In this document: in pieces, positions 1 to 5,225 of the stretch
Position numbering within the stretch: position 1 is the first letter of the stretch
Layout of the letters: each line of letters opens with the position of its first letter
Assembly: GCA_002361175.1 (NCBI GenBank)
Contig: DESG01000161.1
Coordinates: 1 to 8,358, forward strand
DNA from: Lachnoclostridium sp. UBA3320
Lineage (GTDB): Bacteria; Bacillota; Clostridia; Lachnospirales; Lachnospiraceae
Direction of reading: 5' to 3'
DNA length: 8,358 nucleotides
Translations under genes and position numbers: made by a program
The notes under the pieces: model-generated
What the model was told of the DNA's origin: nothing
Database searches by the model: none
The model's input: the letters and a program-made list of their open reading frames with translations, nothing else

Positions 1-132
1 CGGCTGTGCCGTGAATAATCTGGGCTTATTTAAATCATTATCAAAATGGATCAGATATTCTGGCGAAAAGGAAAATCCCTGACTCTTAATTCTATCATTA
101 TAGTTTTCCAACCATAAATAAAGCAATTTCAT
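1..132 (-). CDS. AAA-type ATPase-like protein, N-terminal fragment (cut by window edge)
   Basis: An open leftward frame of 44 codons runs off the left edge without a stop. The start ATG is at 130-132, with a GAGGG ribosome binding site seven bases upstream. The peptide begins MKLLYLWLENY, and a QGFSFSPEY segment lies near residue 20. This pattern of a first beta strand, 'ENY', then 'QGF.FSP.Y' recalls the N-termini of bacterial AAA-family ATPases with a split ABC/SMC-like head, many of them found in defence loci. The Walker A motif would lie beyond the window, so ATPase function is a family-resemblance guess. It is separated from the cysteine-type operon by a terminator and has its own promoter, so it is probably an independent unit. 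Confidence 0.55.
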   Translation of the reverse strand, partial: MKLLYLWLENYNDRIKSQGFSFSPEYLIHFDNDLNKPRLFTAQP

Positions 133-166
133 TCCATAACCCTCTTTACTTTAATTTATATCCAAA

Positions 167-195
167 ATTATAACATAGCTCGAATATATTAAAAA
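167..195 (-). promoter_or_regulatory. Candidate sigma-A promoter for the left-edge ATPase-like gene
   Basis: On the minus strand a perfect TATAAT -10 element occupies 167-172. A weak -35 (TTTTTA, 190-195) sits 17 bases away. Transcription would start near 160, leaving a leader of about 28 bases before the ATG at 132. The -10 is convincing, the -35 is not. Confidence 0.4.
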
Positions 196-265
196 GATTC
201 TTCTTAATTTCGAAGGGATCTACTTATCCCAACTAATCCGACCCCAAAATTGGCCCCTGTTCTTT

Positions 266-397
266 TCATCTCTCCCAAACCTCGTAAACACTGGCTTTAA
301 CCATATATACTAAAATGTCCCAATCGTCTATTTTCCTCAATTTTTTCACTTTTTGTACAATAGCCACGTATACTTCTTGTAGTATAATTCCCCATAG
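266..397 (-). pseudogene. Decayed reading frame, unrecognised
   Basis: A stop-bounded leftward frame of 43 codons with no usable start codon or ribosome binding site reads like protein-coding sequence (for example VQKVKKLRKIDDWDILVYM, rich in charged and hydrophobic residues) and ends in VYEVWER. I do not recognise a family. It could be the tail of a lost gene or a chance open frame. Apart from this, the left-edge promoter and the terminator at 418-452, I see nothing in the 133-570 gap. Confidence 0.2.
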
Positions 398-417
398 CTA
401 ATCACTCATTCCCACCT

Positions 418-452
418 GAAAAAGGGGTAACGCTAAATAACGATACCCCTTC
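418..452 (-). terminator. Rho-independent terminator of the four-gene operon
   Basis: On the minus strand an 8-bp stem AAGGGGTA (451-444) pairs perfectly with TACCCCTT (429-422) around a 14-base loop. The T-rich tail TTTTTC follows. It lies about 120 bases downstream of the alaX stop codon and is the first good terminator after it, so it probably ends the operon transcript. The plus strand reads A-rich before the stem but has no T run after it, so the terminator works leftward only. Confidence 0.65.
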
Positions 453-570
453 AAACAAATACTTTCATTATTGTATAAAATCGTAACTTATATTTCAATA
501 ACTTTTAATGATTACATTTGCATAGCTAATAGCAAATACTTATTAATTTTGACATTACCCGTTCTACCGA

Positions 571-1314
571 TTAGTGGTAATCCTTTTCTGTTAATTTTAT
601 GTCATTTGCTATCACTATTAATCTTTCCGTTGTTTTCCCCACATTTTTTCTCCTAACTGATATCTTTCCTACTTGTCCCGTATTTGTTAAATGAGTTCCT
701 CCACAAGGACATATAAAATCTTTACATTGCCAATACCAAGCTTCTTTTTCACTCTCATGCGGATAAACCTTGATAGGTACTTTTAAGTCAATCAATTCCT
801 GCGTTGTCATTGAAATCCATTCAATATCCTCGGGTAAAAACTTCGATTTTGCAAAAAAGTCAATTCTTGCACTATCTGTTGTAATCTTACATCCTTTTAT
901 GGTATTTGTTATATCAGGTCTTCTCTCCTTTGCAACCATTAACACCAAATGTAATGCACTGTGTAAAACTGTTGTCCATATCCTGTGTTGAACGTCTATT
1001 ACAACTTTAACTTTGTCACCTATAGAAATTTTTGAAAGATCTTTCTCATCTATAAAATGATAAACCGGAGTATCTACTTGCACACTTGGGAAGTCGGACA
1101 AACTTAGAATTCTTCCAACCCCCTTTTTAGTATCAAAAAAAGGAATTTTCACATCCTTAACATACAAATATCCAATATCTCCTATTTGACCTCCCCCTTC
1201 TGGAAAGGCAATTGTTTTATCCAAAATGACTTTGTTGTCTTGTATATTTATTACCGTAGCTTCACAATTATTAAGAAATGAATCTTGATAATATATCTTT
1301 TCTGTTCTAATCAT
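571..1314 (-). CDS. alaX: AlaX-type alanyl-tRNA editing protein (trans-editing deacylase)
   Basis: This 247-residue protein matches the free-standing editing domain of alanyl-tRNA synthetase. Such AlaX proteins hydrolyse wrongly charged tRNA-Ala (Ser- and, in some, Gly-tRNA-Ala) in the cytoplasm. The glycine-rich PEGGGQIGD element of the N-terminal barrel is at residues 38-46. The zinc-site motif HxxxH is present as H118-SAL-H122, and the second half CxxxH as C204-GGT-H208. All four expected metal ligands are therefore intact, and the length fits the medium AlaX-M class. No synthetase catalytic domain is present. The ATG at 1314 follows an AAGGAGAGAGG ribosome binding site. It is the last gene of the operon, 26 bases after the cysteine-synthase-like gene. 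Placement behind two O-acetylserine enzymes suggests it edits a tRNA charged with the product or an intermediate of that pathway, which is inferred. The substrate cannot be read from sequence alone. Confidence 0.9.
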   Translation of the reverse strand: MIRTEKIYYQDSFLNNCEATVINIQDNKVILDKTIAFPEGGGQIGDIGYLYVKDVKIPFFDTKKGVGRILSLSDFPSVQVDTPVYHFIDEKDLSKISIGDKVKVVIDVQHRIWTTVLHSALHLVLMVAKERRPDITNTIKGCKITTDSARIDFFAKSKFLPEDIEWISMTTQELIDLKVPIKVYPHESEKEAWYWQCKDFICPCGGTHLTNTGQVGKISVRRKNVGKTTERLIVIANDIKLTEKDYH

Positions 1315-1340
1315 TTTTACATTACCTCTCTCCTTTAAAA

Positions 1341-2228
1341 TTACAATATTTCTTCCAAATAATTATCACCATTATCTGGAGCAACCGTGCATACAATCTT
1401 ACCCTGTCCTAGCTCTTTTGCAATCTTAACAGCAGCTAATATATTAGCGCCTGAAGATAAGCCTAAAAACAGTCCTTCTGATTTTGCAAGTAATAATAAT
1501 AATCTTCTAACCTCACTAAATTCAACATCCACATAATCAGTAATAATTTTATAATCTAATAACGGAGGTATTATTCCAAGAGATACTCCTTGAATTTTAT
1601 GTGGTATTGCTTTTCCTTCTTTTAAAATACATCCTTTCGGTTGTACTGCATATAAAAGAATTTCCGGGTTTTTTTTCTTCAAGAAGCTTCCAATACCTTG
1701 AAATGTACCTGCACTACCTACGCATGAAACGAATGCATCTGGATGAATTATTTTATAAATCTCTGGTCCAGTCCCCTCATAATGTGCTTCAATGGAAGAT
1801 TTATTTTCAAACTGATTAAGCCAAATGTATTCTGGATGCTTTTTAAGAAGCTCTTGTGCAAGCTTGATATGTGAGTCATTTCCCATATGACTATCCGATA
1901 ATATTACTTCTGCTCCATACGCCTTTAATTTTTTTATTCTTTCTTCACTGTAATTATCAGGAACAGTAACTAACAATTTATATCCTTTAACATTGCTGAC
2001 AATAGCCAAACCTATTCCTGTATTTCCCCCAGTAGCTTCAATTATTGTATCTCCTGGCATTATCGCATTTTCTTTCTCAGCATTTTCTATCATTTTAGCT
2101 GCTACTCTTGTTTTTATAGACCCTCCAGGATTAAAGCCTTCCAATTTAACAAAAACATCTGCATAATTTGAAGGTAAGTGTTTCAACTTAATTAATGGAG
2201 TATTACCTATATAATTCAATATATTCAT
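1341..2228 (-). CDS. cysK: Cysteine synthase family PLP enzyme (O-acetylserine sulfhydrylase-like)
   Basis: A complete 295-residue fold-type II PLP enzyme. The family exchanges the acetyl group of O-acetylserine for sulfide or another nucleophile, giving cysteine or a beta-substituted alanine. Landmarks are IGNTPLI at 7-13, the PLP-binding lysine K39 in NPGGSIKTR, the substrate loop TGGNTG at 66-71, the phosphate-cup loop GSAGT at 171-175, SSGAN at 258-262 and the C-terminal PDNGDNYLEEIL. Several differ from textbook CysK: KDR is KTR, TSGNTG is TGGNTG, GTGGT is GSAGT and PDSGERYL is PDNGDNYL. A specialised or non-sulfide acceptor is therefore possible. The length is slightly short of the usual 300-320. 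The ATG at 2228 lies two bases after the GTPase stop codon, so the genes are probably translationally coupled. The enzyme is paired with an acetyltransferase in the same operon. Confidence 0.9.
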   Translation of the reverse strand: MNILNYIGNTPLIKLKHLPSNYADVFVKLEGFNPGGSIKTRVAAKMIENAEKENAIMPGDTIIEATGGNTGIGLAIVSNVKGYKLLVTVPDNYSEERIKKLKAYGAEVILSDSHMGNDSHIKLAQELLKKHPEYIWLNQFENKSSIEAHYEGTGPEIYKIIHPDAFVSCVGSAGTFQGIGSFLKKKNPEILLYAVQPKGCILKEGKAIPHKIQGVSLGIIPPLLDYKIITDYVDVEFSEVRRLLLLLAKSEGLFLGLSSGANILAAVKIAKELGQGKIVCTVAPDNGDNYLEEIL

Positions 2229-2230
2229 GA

Positions 2231-3577
2231 TTACCCTCCTATCTCTATTAACTCAGCTTCTAAAAATGGATTCGAATTACGATTGTGATCATATCTTATT
2301 ATCAAATCTTTGATTACAAATTCACCTTCGTCTGTCACTGGCATGGAAATATACTTATTCATAATTCTCCCAGTAACCTTTATCCCATTTATAACACTTT
2401 CTCTTTTAACAATTTGAAAAGTTACTGCCCGTCCGAACCATAAAATATCCATTTGTCTCCCTTCACTGATTTTTTCTAAATTTATAAAATTAGTTTTAAA
2501 AACAAATGTATCTGATACCTTATACGTAAGTCCTGATGTAAATCCACAGCTTGTACATAAAGTTCTTATGTTTTCTTTACTCACTTTTCTATTTCCCATG
2601 CGAATATCATACAAATCAATTCCAACAAAACTTCCTTCCGTCGCTGATGTTATTTTGATAATATCGGTGCTCGTCTTTTCCAAATCTGCTCTTATACTTT
2701 TAACCTTTGCTTTTATCGTTCCAATTTGACCATTAATGAGTACAGGAGATAATATAATTTCTTCATTTATGCTAATATTTCCTTGCAATATTTTAATTCT
2801 CCAACTTTGTCCTGTATATTGCTTTGATCTTAAATATGATCTATCTACATAGAAGAGAAGTGGTACTATCTTTTGCTTTTCCTCAATATCTCCAATTTCT
2901 TTAATCAAAGCTTCTGACAAAGAATCACCTTGATACCATTCCATTTTTGAGCTTCTATGATATATATTATGTGCTTTTCTCCCCTTTACATTAACCGAAA
3001 TGGGTATAATAGCAGATACATTTACCATTTCACATAATTGATTTATGATGGCACATGCCTTTAAATATACTTCTTCCTTATACTCACACAAGTCCATTTT
3101 AGTGAGTGCTATAATTGTTCTTCTATTAAACTTTGACCACAATATTAATGTCGCCATAAATGTAGTGAATAAATCCTTTTTTGTAAAAAACTCCTCACTT
3201 GTTAACTGATTAATTTCTATACAAAAAACCCCTATATCTCCATAATACATTCCTTTCTGGCGCTGTTTCGATTTATGCTCACTTCCTGGTGTATCAATAA
3301 CAGTAATCGTTGCATCTCCTAACTCAATCGGTTTTAAATGTATTTTTTTAGATGTACCAGTTTTTGCTCTTGTTTTTATGCGTTCTTCAATAAATTCATC
3401 TACCAAATATCCATAATCCCTGGAACTGTCATATTCTGACAGTTCCTGTTTAAGATTGTTTACATATTTTTCAAAATCGTAATTAGGATCTTTTTCTCTA
3501 GTCTTATTATACATGTACCCAATACATGTAGATTTTCCTGAATGTGCCATACCAAATACCACTATACTTTTTGCCAT
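2231..3577 (-). CDS. Divergent translational GTPase, EF-1A/CysN-like
   Basis: A 448-residue GTPase with the layout of EF-1A and CysN: a G domain (about 1-230) followed by beta-barrel domains (about 235-330 and 350-448). Visible motifs are G1 GMAHSGKST (9-17), a long helical insert typical of EF-1A/CysN before switch I (about 25-70), G3 DTPG (95-98), G4 TKMD (159-162) and the MEWYQGDSLSEAL element (212-224) that ends the G domain in this subfamily. The switch II sequence is DTPGSEH: the usual catalytic His right after PG is Ser99, with a His two residues on. Switch I is also divergent (TRAKTGTSKKIH in place of ERxRGITI). No CysD partner is present, so sulfate adenylylation is unlikely; binding of an aminoacyl-tRNA is inferred by analogy. 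Of two adjacent ATGs the second is chosen for its better ribosome binding site spacing. The gene begins 36 bases after the acetyltransferase stop. Confidence 0.85.
   Translation of the reverse strand: MAKSIVVFGMAHSGKSTCIGYMYNKTREKDPNYDFEKYVNNLKQELSEYDSSRDYGYLVDEFIEERIKTRAKTGTSKKIHLKPIELGDATITVIDTPGSEHKSKQRQKGMYYGDIGVFCIEINQLTSEEFFTKKDLFTTFMATLILWSKFNRRTIIALTKMDLCEYKEEVYLKACAIINQLCEMVNVSAIIPISVNVKGRKAHNIYHRSSKMEWYQGDSLSEALIKEIGDIEEKQKIVPLLFYVDRSYLRSKQYTGQSWRIKILQGNISINEEIILSPVLINGQIGTIKAKVKSIRADLEKTSTDIIKITSATEGSFVGIDLYDIRMGNRKVSKENIRTLCTSCGFTSGLTYKVSDTFVFKTNFINLEKISEGRQMDILWFGRAVTFQIVKRESVINGIKVTGRIMNKYISMPVTDEGEFVIKDLIIRYDHNRNSNPFLEAELIEIGG
2234..2240 (-). promoter_or_regulatory. Ribosome binding site of the cysK-like gene, inside the GTPase stop region
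   Basis: AGGAGGG on the minus strand forms the last codons (Ile-Gly-Gly) of the GTPase gene, and the stop TAA follows directly. The spacing from AGGAGG to the cysK-like ATG is six bases. The conserved-looking Gly-Gly tail of the GTPase may therefore be dictated by the ribosome binding site rather than by protein function. Confidence 0.75.
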
Positions 3578-3583
3578 CATTAA

Positions 3584-3590
3584 CCTCCTT
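3584..3590 (-). promoter_or_regulatory. Ribosome binding site deciding the GTPase start
   Basis: A perfect AAGGAGG on the minus strand lies three bases from the first ATG (3580) and six bases from the second (3577). The second spacing is the more usual one, so the protein probably begins MAKSIVVFG. Either choice changes only one residue. Confidence 0.75.
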
Positions 3591-3613
3591 GTCCTATGTC
3601 CATAATGGTTGTG

Positions 3614-4660
3614 TTATAATCTTTTCAAAAAACGTTCTATCACATTAGAACTAATGAAGTAATATTCAGTATCACTCATAATTTTAAAATGATTATTCTT
3701 AAAAGAGTCTTTTGAATTAATTACTCCTTTTTTACTTATATTAAAAGTGATATAATAATTCGTTCTTTCAATAATTATGATCTGCATGTCTTTTCTTTCA
3801 TTATACTGATCATCCACTATCATTATATCAACATTTTTAATATTCTCTCCATACAGTAACAAGTTCTTACCATCACAGACCAAACCATCTAAAATAGCAG
3901 AGGTCTTATCTTTCGTTTTCATTATTTGGAGTTGATTTACAACAAACACTTTTGTATTCGCTGGGATATCATGCACTATACGACAACCAGGTCCAATAAA
4001 AACACCATCTCCTACCTCGATTTTTCCCAGGATTTTTGCACCTGCACATATCGTAACATTGTTTCCAATTTTAGGATGGCGCCTTCCTTCTGAAGGGCCC
4101 GTATTAACATCTGCTGCACCAATAACAACATCATTTAAAATGGTACAATGTTTTCCAATAACTGCTGTCTCACCAATAACAACTGTATTACCGTCATAAG
4201 GATTTGTTGCAATTCTCGTACCAATACCATGATCAATAACACATCCTTCCCCAATCCTTGCAGAGGGATGAATATCAATCCCTGTTTCAACCTTCCCTTC
4301 TTCACACAAATCACGTATAATAATATTTACCATTACTCTATCTATATTTTTTAAAGCGTCCCATTTTAAAATCATTCTTGCAACCCGATAATACATCATT
4401 GCTTGAATGCCTTTATATGCCTTATAGACATATTCACATGACCCTTTTGCTGCTGGATCATTCTTAGCGAACTGAATGATATCATCCATAAAACCAGATT
4501 TGTCAATAATATCATTTGCCAGTTCCAGAATATCTTCATCAGAAATTCCAAAAGCAATTTTTTTATTGGAAAAAACTTTCTGTAATAAAGATAACAAGTC
4601 TTTAATACATTTCACTTTTAAAGCTAAATTACTATTCTCATCATGGTTTTTTTGATACAT
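3614..4660 (-). CDS. cysE: Serine O-acetyltransferase-like protein with a C-terminal extension
   Basis: A 348-residue left-handed beta-helix acyltransferase of the CysE family, which makes O-acetylserine from serine and acetyl-CoA. Residues 1-125 are the helical N-terminal part. The hexapeptide-repeat region runs from HPSARIGEG (131-139) to about 245. The catalytic Asp-His pair is D143-H144 (VIDHG), and the second active-site His is H195 (RRHPKIG). The family signature VIGETAVIG is at 161-169, but about eight extra residues (TNPYDG region, 152-157) separate it from the DHG motif. The helix ends at PANTKVFVVNQLQI. About 100 further residues (250-348), rich in beta-type and tyrosine-containing stretches, match nothing I recognise. 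A TTG start at 4714 would add 18 residues but has no ribosome binding site; the ATG at 4660 has an excellent one. It is the first gene of the operon, behind a leader of about 350 bases. Confidence 0.87.
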   Translation of the reverse strand: MYQKNHDENSNLALKVKCIKDLLSLLQKVFSNKKIAFGISDEDILELANDIIDKSGFMDDIIQFAKNDPAAKGSCEYVYKAYKGIQAMMYYRVARMILKWDALKNIDRVMVNIIIRDLCEEGKVETGIDIHPSARIGEGCVIDHGIGTRIATNPYDGNTVVIGETAVIGKHCTILNDVVIGAADVNTGPSEGRRHPKIGNNVTICAGAKILGKIEVGDGVFIGPGCRIVHDIPANTKVFVVNQLQIMKTKDKTSAILDGLVCDGKNLLLYGENIKNVDIMIVDDQYNERKDMQIIIIERTNYYITFNISKKGVINSKDSFKNNHFKIMSDTEYYFISSNVIERFLKRL

Positions 4661-4668
4661 TCTTCTGT

Positions 4669-4675
4669 CCTCCCT
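4669..4675 (-). promoter_or_regulatory. Ribosome binding site deciding the acetyltransferase start
   Basis: AGGGAGG on the minus strand lies eight bases upstream of the ATG at 4660. None of the upstream in-frame starts (TTG at 4714, ATG at 4711 or 4702) has a comparable site. The protein therefore probably begins MYQKNHDEN. Confidence 0.8.
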
Positions 4676-4768
4676 AATACTTTTTAGTTTTATATTTCGC
4701 ATCCCAACCATCAAAATATTAGCTGAGTAATATTCAAAATACCGCCAAAGTAATTCAAAAAAAAATAT

Positions 4769-4797
4769 TTGACATTTTTTTTACACTATGGTAATAT
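4769..4797 (+). promoter_or_regulatory. Consensus sigma-A promoter of a candidate small RNA
   Basis: On the plus strand TTGACA (4769-4774), a 17-base spacer and TAATAT (4792-4797) form a near-perfect vegetative promoter. The expected start is near 4804. It points rightward, against the operon, and no plausible protein gene follows it. The last four spacer bases plus the -10 (ATGGTAATAT) are identical to those of the operon promoter on the other strand. Confidence 0.7.
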
Positions 4798-4803
4798 GAA
4801 CAT

Positions 4804-4999
4804 GTGGATATTTTTATTAACGCATTGGTGCGTATTGCGATTTGAAAAATAGTCTTATAATAGTTTGAGAATTTACAAGTCGCTTTAGTTTACTTATTGA
4901 AATGGCTTCTTGCGAGTATATAAGTATTTTAATATCCGCATTTTGAATATTCAAAAAGAGGCATTCTTCCTTTGGTCGGGTAATGATGTCTCTTTTTTT
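4804..4999 (+). ncRNA. Candidate structured small RNA, antisense to the operon leader
   Basis: Between a consensus promoter and an intrinsic terminator lies a transcript of about 196 bases with a coherent fold. Closing stem: 4802-4812 with 4931-4941, 11 bp with one G-U (nine bp lie within the predicted transcript). Inside it are three hairpins. The first is 4820-4824 with 4829-4833, ACGCA and TGCGT around a TTGG loop. The second is 4837-4844 with 4876-4883, GCGATTTG and CAAGTCGC, 8 bp with one G-U. The third is 4891-4897 with 4920-4926, 7 bp. The palindrome TTTTGAATATTCAAAA (4941-4956) and the terminator follow. The G-U pairs become A-C mismatches on the other strand, so the fold favours the plus strand. 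It matches no RNA family I can name. A cis-antisense regulator of the operon, or a trans-acting RNA, are both possible. Inverted repeats are common in AT-rich DNA, so the fold is a hypothesis. Confidence 0.5.
4953..4999 (+). terminator. Intrinsic terminator of the small RNA
   Basis: AGAGGCAT (4957-4964) pairs with ATGTCTCT (4986-4993) through one G-U. Four A-U pairs (4953-4956 with 4994-4997) extend the stem, the loop is 21 bases, and a run of seven T (4993-4999) closes it. On the minus strand the same hairpin has an A-C mismatch but also ends in TTTTT, so it could act as a weaker attenuator about 20-65 bases into the operon leader. Confidence 0.6.
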
Positions 5000-5008
5000 G
5001 TATATCTG

Positions 5009-5021
5009 ACACTTTTGGTGT
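5009..5021 (-). promoter_or_regulatory. Possible operator overlapping the operon transcription start
   Basis: ACACCAAAAGTGT (minus strand) has ACAC/GTGT dyad symmetry and overlaps the expected start site of the operon. The core CCAAAA recurs in related form in the spacer of this promoter (GTGCCAAACATG) and in the regulator promoter (CTACCAAAATGT). It is a plausible binding site for the XRE regulator encoded upstream. Confidence 0.35.
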
Positions 5022-5022
5022 T

Positions 5023-5051
5023 ATATTACCATGTTTGGCACTTTTTGTCAA
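5023..5051 (-). promoter_or_regulatory. Consensus sigma-A promoter of the cysE-like operon
   Basis: On the minus strand TTGACA (5051-5046), a 17-base spacer and TAATAT (5028-5023) predict a start near 5016. This gives a leader of about 355 bases before the acetyltransferase. The sequence from the -35 into the spacer, TTGACAAAAAGTGCCAAA, is nearly repeated at the regulator promoter. No T-box or SAM riboswitch signature is visible in the leader. Confidence 0.75.
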
Positions 5052-5225
5052 CCGCCCTATGTGCATCTTTTACAATTTTATACTACTCTCTTTTCAATAA
5101 TTGTGTATTTTTCATATTTTTTATACAATTCAATAAATTTGTTAATACCCATATACTATTACTGGTCCAGGATAAACCAATTAAGAAGGACATCCCAAAT
5201 CATATTTTGAAATGCCCTTTTCTTT

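Noticed and set aside
2231..3577. Sulfate adenylyltransferase subunit CysN
   Set aside because: No CysD gene is present, switch I and II are strongly diverged, and the neighbours do not include other sulfate-reduction genes.
4714..4956. Invertible promoter flanked by inverted repeats (ATATTCAAAAT at 4730-4740 and ATTTTGAATAT at 4940-4950)
   Set aside because: The repeats are only 11 bp and AT-rich, the right copy is part of a self-palindrome, and no recombinase gene is nearby. Inversion is not supported without read evidence.
4661..5016. T-box, SAM or other known riboswitch in the long operon leader
   Set aside because: The T-box core (AGGGTGG-type) and SAM-riboswitch signatures are not present on the minus strand. 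The visible structure fits the plus strand better.
5099..5130. AATTGT/ACAATT inverted repeat as terminator of the regulator gene
   Set aside because: The stem is six bp and almost only A-T, with no T tract in the right place, so it would not terminate efficiently.
5078..5152. 24-codon minus-strand ORF (MGINKFIELYKKYEKY...) between regulator and operon promoter
   Set aside because: The composition looks protein-like, but there is no ribosome binding site and two stops lie just upstream in the same frame.
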